Assembly: GCA_017302615.1 (NCBI GenBank)
Contig: JAFLDB010000021.1
Span: 1 to 33,205, forward strand
DNA length: 33,205 nt
DNA from: Sphingomonadales bacterium
GTDB lineage: Bacteria > Pseudomonadota > Alphaproteobacteria > Sphingomonadales > Sphingomonadaceae
Direction of reading: 5' to 3'
This document shows positions 1 through 6,640 of this stretch, piece by piece (position 1 is the stretch's first letter; each line of letters opens with the position of its first letter). The translations under genes were made by a program, and so were the position numbers. Under the pieces are notes generated by a model. It was not told where the DNA came from. It ran no database searches and worked only from the letters and a program-made list of their open reading frames with translations.

Positions 1-345
1 GTTGACCGGCGGCTGCGCCTCGCCCCGTGCCGCGCGCCGCTGGCGCTCGGCTGGTACGGCCCGCGCCGCGATACGGTGGAAGTGTCCTGCCCGGTGGCGG
101 GCGGCTGGCGGCTCTATGTGCCGCTGGCGGGCGTGGCCCAATCCGCCGCCGCACCATTGGTGGCGCGCGGCGATGCGGTGACGATCACGGTCAGCGGCGA
201 GGGCTTTGCCGTGTCCCAGCCCGGCGAAGCGCTGGAAGCGGGCGGAGAAGGCGAGTGGATCAAGGTCCGCGGCGTGAACCCCAAGGCCCCGGTGCTGCGC
301 GCGCGGGTGCTGCGACCCGGCCTTGTCGGCATCGATCTGCCGTGA
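1..345 (+). CDS. flgA: FlgA, flagellar P-ring assembly chaperone (3' part)
   Basis: The gene is open from the first base, so its 5' end lies outside the window; about 114 C-terminal residues are present. FlgA is a periplasmic chaperone that helps FlgI assemble into the P ring of the flagellar basal body. The visible part starts with a LRLAPC stretch that I recognise from FlgA proteins. It ends with the SAF-type C-terminal domain: a VARGDAVTITV strand, then GFAVSQPGEALE and GEWIKVRG, which match the usual 'rGd.V.i...g..v...G.Al..g..G..I.Vrn' pattern. The signal peptide cannot be seen. It is followed by flgM after an 83-base gap, a common arrangement (flgA-flgM-flgN). Identification rests on this C-terminal pattern and on the flagellar neighbours. 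Confidence 0.85.
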   Translation, partial: VDRRLRLAPCRAPLALGWYGPRRDTVEVSCPVAGGWRLYVPLAGVAQSAAAPLVARGDAVTITVSGEGFAVSQPGEALEAGGEGEWIKVRGVNPKAPVLRARVLRPGLVGIDLP

Positions 346-371
346 TCCGGCACGGGTTTGCCGCCGCCCCT

Positions 372-393
372 TAAATCCGGGCGGCGGGTGCCG
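372..393 (+). promoter_or_regulatory. Possible sigma-28 (FliA) promoter of flgM
   Basis: TAAA at 372-375 and GCCG at 390-393 are separated by 14 bases; the enterobacterial FliA consensus is TAAA-N15-GCCGATAA. The element lies 35 bases before the flgM start, and flgM is a FliA target in many bacteria. The spacing is one base short and the 3' half of the -10 element is poor, so this is only a candidate. Confidence 0.25.
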
Positions 394-428
394 TTCTGGG
401 TGATGAAGTCCAACCCGGGAGAGGCACC

Positions 429-722
429 ATGCCTTCCATCGAATTCGGCCCCAAGGGCCTGCAACCCACACGCGCCGCCCAGGCGGTCGATCCCCGCAAG
501 GGCAATTCGGCCCAGCCGGGCAGCGATCGCGCCGCCGCCGTGGCCGATGCCCATTCCGCCGTGGTCCGCAGCCGCGAGCTCGATCCCGGCCAGCCGCCGG
601 TCGATGCCGACCGGGTGGCCGAGATCCGCAAGGCGATCGAACAGGGCACCTATCCGATCGTCCCCGCCAAGGTCGCCGACGCGATCATTGCGGCCGGACT
701 GCTGCTGAGGACCGGTAAATGA
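429..722 (+). CDS. flgM: FlgM, anti-sigma-28 factor
   Basis: This is a 97-residue cytoplasmic protein that binds FliA (sigma-28) and blocks late flagellar gene expression until it is exported through the completed hook-basal body. The diagnostic part is the C-terminal third: VDADRVAEIRKAIEQGTY, then a short linker and a VADAIIAAG helix. This is the FlgM sigma-binding helix pattern ('vd..kv..ir.aI..G.Y.i....iA..l'). The N-terminal half is polar and Ala/Pro/Gln-rich, as expected for a largely unfolded protein. The ATG at 429 has a good GGGAGA Shine-Dalgarno 6 bases upstream. The stop overlaps the flgN start by 4 bases (ATGA), implying translational coupling. The target sigma factor, fliA, is encoded 3.4 kb downstream in the same cluster. 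Confidence 0.9.
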   Translation: MPSIEFGPKGLQPTRAAQAVDPRKGNSAQPGSDRAAAVADAHSAVVRSRELDPGQPPVDADRVAEIRKAIEQGTYPIVPAKVADAIIAAGLLLRTGK

Positions 723-1069
723 GCGACAGCCCCCAGATGCGTGACAACCTGCGGCAGATGATTGCCGTCCTGCAGGCCGAGCGGCAGGCGCTTGCCGGGC
801 TGGATCTGGATGCGATCATGGGCTGCGCGAACGAGAAGATCGCGCTGTGCGGCACGCTCGATGCCTGCGGGCCATTTGCCGACGGCTTTGCGCTCGACGA
901 GGAATGCCGCGGCCTGCTCGACGCGGCACGGCGCCTGAACGAGGTAAACCGCCAGGTTCGCAACCTGATCGCCGCCAATGTCTCGGCCCGGCTGGATGCC
1001 CTGACCGGGGCTGCGGCGGTCTATCGCCCGGCCGCCGCACCTTATGGCCACCTGGGGGTGCGCGCCTGA
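719..1069 (+). CDS. flgN: FlgN-like flagellar export chaperone
   Basis: The product is a 116-residue, mostly helical, soluble protein. FlgN is the export chaperone for the hook-associated proteins FlgK and FlgL. Sequence conservation in this family is weak. What can be seen is an N-terminal amphipathic helix (MRDNLRQMIAVLQAERQAL), a second helix beginning with the 'LD.I....eKi.l' pattern typical of FlgN (LDAIMGCANEKIAL), and a long C-terminal helix (LLDAARRLNEVNRQVRNLI). It overlaps flgM by 4 bases, and flgM-flgN is the classical pair, so the call depends partly on context. The 77-base gap to the next gene holds the sigma-54 promoter, so flgN is probably the last gene of the flgA-flgM-flgN unit. 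Confidence 0.75.
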   Translation: MSDSPQMRDNLRQMIAVLQAERQALAGLDLDAIMGCANEKIALCGTLDACGPFADGFALDEECRGLLDAARRLNEVNRQVRNLIAANVSARLDALTGAAAVYRPAAAPYGHLGVRA

Positions 1070-1091
1070 TCCGGCACGCGCCTCGCCGAAA

Positions 1092-1108
1092 TTGGCACGC
1101 CCCTTGCT
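1092..1108 (+). promoter_or_regulatory. Sigma-54 (RpoN) promoter
   Basis: The sequence TTGGCACGCCCCTTGCT matches the -24/-12 consensus (TGGCACG-N4-TTGCW) at every conserved position. GG lies at 1094-1095 and GC at 1106-1107, with exactly 10 bases between them. The predicted start of transcription is near 1118, and the first downstream start codon is at 1147. It would drive the transglycosylase-flhA-fliA unit and would require an RpoN enhancer-binding protein (a FleQ/FlbD-type activator) encoded elsewhere. Confidence 0.85.
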
Positions 1109-1146
1109 GAACCGCTCCCGACTGCCAACCGCAGCGGGAGCCAGGC

Positions 1147-1992
1147 TTGAGCGATCCAGTACCCATCTCTGCCACCACGCCCCCCGGCCGCCAGGATGTG
1201 CGCGGAGCGATTGCCCGCGCATCGCAGGCGACGGGGATCGACTTTGCCTATCTGCTGGGGCAGGCGCGGGTCGAATCCGGCCTCAATCCGCAGGCCCGCG
1301 CCGGCACGTCCAGTGCGGCGGGGCTGTACCAGTTCACCAATGCCACCTGGCTGAACACGCTTGACCGGCACGGCGCGGCCCATGGCTATGGCTGGGCCGC
1401 CGATGCGATCGAGAACGGCCGGGTCCGCGATCCGGCGATGCGCCAGACGATCCTGGCGATGCGGTTCGATCCGCAGCTTGCCGCGCTGATGGCGGGCGAG
1501 CTGGCCGGGGACAACCGCGACGCGCTGGTCGGCGTGCTGGGGCGCGAGCCTGACGCCGCCGAACTCTACCTTGCCCATTTCCTCGGCGCAGGCGGGGCCG
1601 GGCGGTTCCTGACCGCGCTGGCCGCCGATCCGGGGCAAAGCGCCGCCGCGCTGTTTCCCGATGCGGCAGCGGCCAACAAGGCGATCTTCTATGGCCCCGG
1701 CGGCGCGCCGCGCTCGCTGGGCGAAGTGATGGGCCTGCTGCGCGGCAAGATGGCGCGGGCGATGGGCGATGCGGCCGATCCGCTTGCCCCCCGGGCGGAT
1801 TTTGATGCCGGGTTCGGCTTCGGCACCTTTGGCGGCGCGGCTCCAGCGTCTTCTCCCGCAGCCGCTCCGGCCACAGCGCCGCCGCGCCCGTCGATGGCTG
1901 AAACGCTGGCCGCCACCTTCGGCGCCAACCAGCCAGGCACCCCGGCCCATGTCCGCCAGGCCTATGGCAAGCTCAAGGCGTTCGGGCTGTGA
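1147..1992 (+). CDS. Lytic transglycosylase (SLT domain), flagellum-associated
   Basis: This 281-residue protein probably cleaves peptidoglycan to let the flagellar rod through. The SLT (goose-lysozyme-like) catalytic region is near the N terminus: the presumed catalytic Glu43 in the VESGLNPQA motif, then GTSSAAGLYQFTNATWL, the usual 'ssa.GlyQf...tW' block. The rest is Ala/Gly-rich, with a Pro/Ala linker around residues 230-250 and a helical tail. The start is TTG at 1147, supported by GGAG at 1137-1140 with 6 bases spacing; no better start lies upstream within the leader. I see no signal peptide, which is odd for a periplasmic enzyme. It may leave through the flagellar export gate or be membrane-passed in another way. 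The stop overlaps the flhA start (TGATG). It resembles the role of SltF of Rhodobacter, but orthology is not shown. Confidence 0.8.
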   Translation: MSDPVPISATTPPGRQDVRGAIARASQATGIDFAYLLGQARVESGLNPQARAGTSSAAGLYQFTNATWLNTLDRHGAAHGYGWAADAIENGRVRDPAMRQTILAMRFDPQLAALMAGELAGDNRDALVGVLGREPDAAELYLAHFLGAGGAGRFLTALAADPGQSAAALFPDAAAANKAIFYGPGGAPRSLGEVMGLLRGKMARAMGDAADPLAPRADFDAGFGFGTFGGAAPASSPAAAPATAPPRPSMAETLAATFGANQPGTPAHVRQAYGKLKAFGL

Positions 1993-4112
1993 TGGCGCTG
2001 CTGAAACGGGCCAATCCGGCGGCCTTTGCCCTGCCGGCCGGGATCCTGACCCTGATCGGGCTGATGGTGGTACCGACCCCGGCGCTGCTGCTCGACGTGT
2101 TCTTCGTGCTCAACATCGCGCTGTCGGTGGCGATCCTGATGGCGGCGATGAATGCGCAAAAGCCGCTGGATTTCAGTTCGTTCCCCAGCGTGCTGCTGTT
2201 CGCGACGCTGCTGCGTCTCGCGCTCAACGTTGCTTCGACCCGCGTCGTGCTGGTCAACGGGCACGAGGGCGGAGCGGCCGCGGGCCACGTGATCGAGGCG
2301 TTCGGCGCGTTCCTTGTCGGCGGCAATTTCGCGGTCGGGCTGTTCGTGTTCATGATCCTGATGATCATCAACATGGTGGTCATCACCAAGGGCGCGGGCC
2401 GTGTCTCCGAAGTTTCGGCGCGCTTCACCCTTGATGCCCTGCCCGGCAAGCAGATGGCGATCGATGCCGATCTTGCCGCCGGCCTGCTCACTGCCGATGA
2501 AGCCAAGGCCCGCCGCCGCGAAGTGGCGACCGAAGCCGATTTCTATGGCTCGATGGACGGCGCCAGCAAGTTCGTCAAAGGCGATGCCATTGCCGCGCTG
2601 CTGATCCTGGCGGTCAACATCATCGCCGGCTTTGTGCTCGGCATGGTCAGCCACGGGCTCTCGGCGGGGGAATCGGCCGAAGTCTATATCACCCTGGCGG
2701 TCGGCGACGCGCTGGTCGCGCAGGTCCCCGCGCTGCTGCTGTCGATTGCCGCTGCGGTCATCGTCACCCGCGTGGCCGACGATCGCGACGGCACCGGGCA
2801 GGACCTGGCCGGGCAGATCGGCGGCCAGCTGGCCAGTCCCGGCACCTGGCTGCCGGTGGCGGTGATCCTCGGCGCGATCGGCATGATCCCGGCCATGCCG
2901 CAGTCGATCTTCCTGCCCGCCGCCGCACTGGCCGGGTGGTTGTGGCATGCCCTGGGCAAGCGCGCCGCGCGGCCCGCGCCCGCGCCGCAAGCCGCCCCGC
3001 CACCCGATCCCGGCCGGATCGTGCTGGAAGACGTTTCCGATCACACCCTGGTCACGGTCGAGCTCGGCTATGGCCTGGTCCACCTGGTCGATGACCGGCG
3101 TGGTTCGCCGCTGGTTGCGCGGCTGACCGGCGTGCGCAAGCAGCTCTCCCAGGCCTTCGGCTTCATTGTGCCGCAACTCAGGGTGCGCGACAGCCTGGAC
3201 CTGGCCCCCAACGATTACCGGATCCTGCTCGGCGGGGTGCCGATCGGCGGGGGCAACCTGCGCGCCGACAAGGTGCTGGCGATCGATGCCGGGGATGTGC
3301 GCGAGGGCGCGCGGCTGGCCGGCGAGCAGACGCTCGATCCCAGCTTCGGCTGTCCGGCGCTGTGGGTCGATCCGGCCCAGCGCGATCTGGCCATCGCCGA
3401 AGGCTACCTGACAGTCGATGCCAGCACCGTGGTGGCAACCCAGCTCAACCAGTTGCTGGCCGAGCGCCCCCAGGCGCTGTTCGGCCCGGACGAGATGAAA
3501 GCGATCCTCGATGCGGTGAAGGATCATTCGGCGGGCCTGGTCGAAACGCTCTATCCGCAGCCGCTTGGCCTGGCCGCGCTGACCCGGCTGTTCCGCACCC
3601 TGCTGGAGGACGGCCTGCCGATCGGCCATCCACTGCCGATCCTTTCGGCCCTCGCGCTCGCCGTGCAGCAGAGCCACGAGCACGAACGGCTGATCGAGCT
3701 GGTCCGGGCGGAACTGGGCGGCCTGATCGTCGGACGGATCTGCGCGCCGCATGAACGGCTGCCGGTGCTCACCCTCGATGCCCAGTTGGAAAGTGCCATC
3801 GTTCAGGGCCTGACCGATCCCCTGACCGGCCAGCCCGTGATCGAGCCGGACCTGGCCCGCAGCATCGGCGAACACATTGCGGCGCTGGTGGCTGAACGCG
3901 GGGTTGGCGCATCGCCGCTGGCCCTGGTCGTCCAGCCGCGTGCGCGCCGGGCGCTGGCCGCGCTGCTGCGACTGCGGGCGCCCTCGGTGCTGGTCATCTC
4001 GATTGCCGAACTGCCCGCCGCCCAGCCGATCGAGGTCGTCTCGGTGATCGGCGCGTCCGTGCCCCCGCCGCCCACCCAAATCAGCGATCAAACCGAAAGA
4101 GCCGTTGCATGA
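1992..4112 (+). CDS. flhA: FlhA, flagellar type III export gate protein
   Basis: A protein of about 706 residues, the usual FlhA length. It is the largest gate component of the flagellar export apparatus: the N-terminal half carries about eight membrane helices and the C-terminal half forms the cytoplasmic ring that docks substrate-chaperone complexes. The FHIPEP-family signature is clear in the N-terminal third: LLRLALNVASTRVVL, NGHEG, VVITKGAGRVSEVSARF, then LDALPGKQMAIDADL. The C terminus (PRARRALAALL, RAPSVLVISIAEL, then VVSVIG) is also canonical. The start is taken as ATG at 1992, overlapping the preceding stop; an in-frame GTG at 1989 is an alternative. It overlaps fliA by 4 bases. It is probably transcribed from the sigma-54 promoter at 1092. 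Confidence 0.95.
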   Translation: MALLKRANPAAFALPAGILTLIGLMVVPTPALLLDVFFVLNIALSVAILMAAMNAQKPLDFSSFPSVLLFATLLRLALNVASTRVVLVNGHEGGAAAGHVIEAFGAFLVGGNFAVGLFVFMILMIINMVVITKGAGRVSEVSARFTLDALPGKQMAIDADLAAGLLTADEAKARRREVATEADFYGSMDGASKFVKGDAIAALLILAVNIIAGFVLGMVSHGLSAGESAEVYITLAVGDALVAQVPALLLSIAAAVIVTRVADDRDGTGQDLAGQIGGQLASPGTWLPVAVILGAIGMIPAMPQSIFLPAAALAGWLWHALGKRAARPAPAPQAAPPPDPGRIVLEDVSDHTLVTVELGYGLVHLVDDRRGSPLVARLTGVRKQLSQAFGFIVPQLRVRDSLDLAPNDYRILLGGVPIGGGNLRADKVLAIDAGDVREGARLAGEQTLDPSFGCPALWVDPAQRDLAIAEGYLTVDASTVVATQLNQLLAERPQALFGPDEMKAILDAVKDHSAGLVETLYPQPLGLAALTRLFRTLLEDGLPIGHPLPILSALALAVQQSHEHERLIELVRAELGGLIVGRICAPHERLPVLTLDAQLESAIVQGLTDPLTGQPVIEPDLARSIGEHIAALVAERGVGASPLALVVQPRARRALAALLRLRAPSVLVISIAELPAAQPIEVVSVIGASVPPPPTQISDQTERAVA

Positions 4113-4834
4113 TCCACGATCACAGGAGCCTGAAGCAAGCCTATCGCGGTGACCACGCCGAGCGGATCCGCCGCTTCGTGCCGATGGTCCGGCGGCTGGC
4201 CTGGCATGTCCACGGCAGCGGCCGGCAGGGGATCGAACTGGAAGACCTGATGCAGGCCGGGATGGTCGCCCTGACCGAAGCGGCCCAGCGCCACGCCGGG
4301 CCGGGCGAGGACGGCTTTGCCGCCTATGCCAAGCTCAGGGTGCGCGGGGCGATGGTCGATCTGGTCCGCCGCGCCGTGCCGGGATCGCGCGGCGGGGCCG
4401 AGCGACGCCGCCTGCTGGGCGATGCGGAGCTGCGGCTGCGCAGCGAGCTGGGGCGGGAGCCCAGCCAGGCAGAACTGGCCGCCGCATTGGGGCAGAGTGA
4501 GGCCGATCTGGCCGCTGTGCGTGAAGCCGCGCGGCCGCTCAGCTTCGAGTCGCTGGATGAAACCTACTCCGACAACGACTCGGCTTTTGCCGATCAGGGC
4601 CCGGATGCCTTTGCCATGCTGGCCGATGCCGAACTGCGCGAGGCTCTGCTCGTCGCAATTTCAGACCTGCCCGAACGGCTGCAGCTGGTGGTCCAGCTTT
4701 ACTTCGTGGAGGAACTCAACCTGTCGGAAATAGCTGAAACACTTCAGGTTTCCGTCCCGCGAGTGCATCAGCTCAAGGCCCAGGCGCTAGACCGGCTGCG
4801 CAGCGGCCTGGCGGGGATAGCAGACATTCTGTGA
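4109..4834 (+). CDS. fliA: FliA, flagellar sigma-28 factor
   Basis: This is a 241-residue sigma-70-family factor that directs RNA polymerase to late flagellar and chemotaxis promoters. Region 2 is visible (RRFVPMVRRLAWHV, then IELEDLMQAGMVAL and FAAYAKLRVRGAMVDLVR, the FliA form of region 2.3-2.4). Region 3 follows (LGREPSQAELAAALG), and region 4 contains an HTH (LPERLQLVVQLYFVEELNLSEIAETL, then VSVPRVHQLKAQALDRLR). The ATG overlaps the flhA stop by 4 bases. It is the partner of FlgM, encoded upstream in the window. If the sigma-54 promoter at 1092 drives this unit, fliA stands under RpoN control, giving a sigma-54 to sigma-28 cascade. This is the last flagellar gene here. Confidence 0.93.
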   Translation: MIHDHRSLKQAYRGDHAERIRRFVPMVRRLAWHVHGSGRQGIELEDLMQAGMVALTEAAQRHAGPGEDGFAAYAKLRVRGAMVDLVRRAVPGSRGGAERRRLLGDAELRLRSELGREPSQAELAAALGQSEADLAAVREAARPLSFESLDETYSDNDSAFADQGPDAFAMLADAELREALLVAISDLPERLQLVVQLYFVEELNLSEIAETLQVSVPRVHQLKAQALDRLRSGLAGIADIL

Positions 4835-4852
4835 CTTGAACTTTCGTTACTT

Positions 4853-4870
4853 GGGGCGCAAGGTTGCCCC
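4853..4870 (+). promoter_or_regulatory. Hairpin over the fnr ribosome binding site
   Basis: GGGGC (4853-4857) and GCCCC (4866-4870) can form a 5-bp GC stem ending directly at the ATG at 4871. The 8-base loop carries the AAGG Shine-Dalgarno. It could either present or hide the ribosome site. It may alternatively be part of a weak terminator after fliA, but there is no T tract. Confidence 0.35.
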
Positions 4871-5569
4871 ATGTCCGCCTGCGAAACCTGCGTAGTACGC
4901 AACCGAGCGATCTGCTCGTCGCTTGACGACGAGGAGTTGAAAGCCCTCAACACCATCGGGCGAAGGCGCACACTTGAACCTGGCGAGTCGCTGATGTGGG
5001 AAGGGGAGGACTCGGTCCTCGTCGCCAATGTGATCGATGGCGTGCTCAAACTGTCCACCGGGACCGAGGACGGGCGCGAACAGATCGTCGGGGTGGTTTA
5101 TCCCAGCGATTTCATCGGCCGTCCGTTCGGATCGACCTCCGGCCATGGGGTTACCGCACTGACCGAATCGCGGGTCTGCATCTTCTCGCGCCGGGATTTC
5201 GATGCCTTTGCCCGCGAACATCCGGCGCTGGAGCACAAGCTGTTGCAGCGCACGCTGGCAGAGCTGGATCGCACGCGGCGCTGGATGCTGCTGCTGGGGC
5301 GCAAGTCGGCCGGGGAGAAGCTCGCCTCGTTCCTGCTCGAAATGTCGGAACGGCTGGTTCAGCCGGGCTGCGTCGGTGCGCCCGACACGCCGCTCAAGCG
5401 CTTTGCCCTGCCGTTTTCCCGCCAGCAGGTGGCCGATGTGCTGGGCCTGACGATCGAGACGGTCAGCCGCCAGTTCACCCGGCTCAAGGCCGAAGGGATC
5501 ATCGATCTGCCCTCGCGCCGCGAAGTGACGATCGTCAACCGCCAGGCACTGGAAGCGGAAGCGGGCTAG
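4871..5569 (+). CDS. fnrL: Fnr-type oxygen-sensing transcription regulator (FnrN/FnrL-like)
   Basis: A 232-residue Crp/Fnr-family activator. The N terminus has Cys4, Cys7 and Cys15 (C-X2-C-X7-C, the FnrN/FnrL spacing), and Cys103 lies in the effector domain. These four would hold the oxygen-labile 4Fe-4S cluster of true FNR proteins; FixK-type proteins lack it. Residues about 25-120 form the cyclic-nucleotide-binding-like beta barrel, followed by the dimer helix (KLLQRTLAELDRTRRWML). The C-terminal winged helix has the recognition motif E196-T-V-S199-R200, which reads TTGAT-N4-ATCAA boxes. Matching sites occur upstream of ccoN, so it is probably the direct anaerobic/microaerobic activator of the adjacent cbb3 cluster. 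The ATG at 4871 puts the cysteines at the usual distance from the start. The symbol could equally be fnr or fnrN. Confidence 0.9.
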   Translation: MSACETCVVRNRAICSSLDDEELKALNTIGRRRTLEPGESLMWEGEDSVLVANVIDGVLKLSTGTEDGREQIVGVVYPSDFIGRPFGSTSGHGVTALTESRVCIFSRRDFDAFAREHPALEHKLLQRTLAELDRTRRWMLLLGRKSAGEKLASFLLEMSERLVQPGCVGAPDTPLKRFALPFSRQQVADVLGLTIETVSRQFTRLKAEGIIDLPSRREVTIVNRQALEAEAG

Positions 5570-5671
5570 ACCCTAAAAGCAATCGGAAAAAGAAAGGGAG
5601 AGCCCGCGTCCGCCTGCGAAGCTGGAAGCGAACCCTCCCCGGGATCCCGCCATGTCGCGCGGGAAGGAATG

Positions 5672-5698
5672 GGGCGGCCACCTGTGCGGCAGCCGCCC
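5672..5698. terminator. Possible shared terminator hairpin between fnr and ompW
   Basis: GGGCGGC at 5672-5678 and GCCGCCC at 5692-5698 form a perfect 7-bp stem with a 13-base loop, starting 7 bases beyond the ompW stop. The fnr and ompW genes converge here. Neither side has a long T tract; the minus-strand continuation is only CATTCCTT, so intrinsic termination would be weak. A second smaller stem (CCGC/GCGG region, about 5645-5663) lies next to it. Confidence 0.35.
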
Positions 5699-5705
5699 GA
5701 TCCGG

Positions 5706-6383
5706 TCAGAAGCGGAAGTAGACCCCGCCAGAAACCACCCACGGGTCCAGCTTGTGCTTGGTTTCGAGCACGTTGGTCGACCCGGCGTAGAACTTGGCGG
5801 TGGTGCCCACCCAGTACTTCTTGGCATCGAGCGAGAGGCCCATGCCCGGGCTCACGGCGATATCGACACCGCCCTGCACGGCCACGCCGACGTTGCTCGA
5901 CAGATCCACATCGGTCGCGCCCAGGGCAGCGGCAGTGGTGTCGGGCTTGGCATCGAGCATGATGAACCAGGTCGGACCGACGCCGACATAGGGCTTAATC
6001 GGGCCGAGCGGCAGGTGATACTTGAGGGTGACCGTGGCCGGAACGATCAGCACGTCCTTGACCAGCGGAGCGCCGGCGACCGAACCGGTGCCAGTGACCT
6101 TGTGCTTGGTCACGCAGCAGATGGTTTCGATCGAGAAGTTCGGGGCGGCATAGTATTCCACCGCGATGGTCGGCACGACGTTGTCGTTGGCGACAGTGCC
6201 CGGAGTCGCGCCCAGAGCGGCGGCGACCGACGGAGCCGCGCTCACGATCTGGTCGATCTTGCCGTCGGGCAGCACGCCGGTGGCCAGCACCTTGATCTGG
6301 ATCTTGCCTTCATCGTTGGCCAGAGCGGGCGAGGCCAGCATGGTGGCGGCCGCAAGCGCCGCAGCGATCGTCAGCTTCTTCAT
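5706..6383 (-). CDS. ompW: OmpW-family outer membrane protein
   Basis: This is a 225-residue secreted beta-barrel protein. It starts with a signal peptide (MKKLTIAAALAAATMLASPALA, cleavage after ALA). Alternating strands follow, ending in VVSGGVYFRF with a C-terminal Phe, the outer-membrane insertion signal. OmpW features include DGKIDQIV in the first part, PTIAVEYYAAPNFSIETIC, LKYHLPLGPIKPYVGVGPTW, and a late LDAKKYWVGTTA strand. OmpW forms a small eight-stranded barrel thought to pass hydrophobic compounds. It is linked to oxygen or oxidative-stress regulation in other bacteria. GAGG on the minus strand sits 8 bases before the ATG at 6383; a second ATG two codons upstream (6389) is too close to that site. 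It is divergent from ccoN, and the intergenic region has FNR-like boxes, consistent with anaerobic regulation. Confidence 0.88.
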   Translation of the reverse strand: MKKLTIAAALAAATMLASPALANDEGKIQIKVLATGVLPDGKIDQIVSAAPSVAAALGATPGTVANDNVVPTIAVEYYAAPNFSIETICCVTKHKVTGTGSVAGAPLVKDVLIVPATVTLKYHLPLGPIKPYVGVGPTWFIMLDAKPDTTAAALGATDVDLSSNVGVAVQGGVDIAVSPGMGLSLDAKKYWVGTTAKFYAGSTNVLETKHKLDPWVVSGGVYFRF

Positions 6384-6480
6384 TTTCATTCCCTCATTTT
6401 GCGTCACAGCGGCCGCCCTCTGCGGCCCAGGGTTTTTGCGACGTCGGGCTGCCAATGCACCCATGTTGCGACTGCAAACA

Positions 6481-6494
6481 TTGATCCGGCGCAA
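6481..6494. promoter_or_regulatory. Degenerate FNR-like box on the ompW side
   Basis: TTGATCCGGCGCAA has a perfect left half and a CGCAA right half of the TTGAT-N4-ATCAA palindrome (8 of 10 positions). It lies about 100 bases before the ompW start and 150 before ccoN. It could serve ompW or act as a second site for ccoN. Confidence 0.4.
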
Positions 6495-6536
6495 AAACGC
6501 CCAGTTTTCCGGGAATCCGCAAACGGCCTCAACAAT

Positions 6537-6550
6537 TTGATCCGGGTCAA
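6537..6550. promoter_or_regulatory. FNR box upstream of ccoN
   Basis: TTGATCCGGGTCAA matches TTGAT-N4-ATCAA at 9 of 10 positions. It is centred about 97 bases before the ccoN ATG. A candidate -10 element, TATATT at 6592-6597, with TTGAAA at 6571-6576, would put the start of transcription near 6604 and the box near -61, an activating class I position. An Fnr protein with the matching E-x-x-S-R recognition helix is encoded 1 kb away. Confidence 0.75.
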
Positions 6551-6591
6551 TGCCGCATTGCGACGAAGGGTTGAAACAGGAGAAGGACGAG

Positions 6592-6597
6592 TATATT
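6592..6597 (+). promoter_or_regulatory. Candidate -10 element of the ccoNOQP operon
   Basis: TATATT stands out in a GC-rich background 44 bases before the ccoN start. A TTGAAA lies 15 bases upstream of it (6571-6576), slightly short for a normal -35 spacing, which fits an activator-dependent promoter. Confidence 0.4.
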
Positions 6598-6640
6598 AGC
6601 AAGTCCTTATCTAACCCGTTCGATTGAGGGGAAGGGGCAA

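Noticed and set aside
349..361. Second sigma-54-like site before flgM (GGCACGGGTTTGC)
   Set aside because: The GG and GC elements are separated by 9 bases rather than the strictly required 10.
1962..4091. 709-residue open frame antisense to flhA
   Set aside because: Long antisense frames are expected in GC-rich genes with strong third-position bias. The translation is rich in Gln, Arg, Asp and His with no domain, while the plus strand encodes a clear FlhA.
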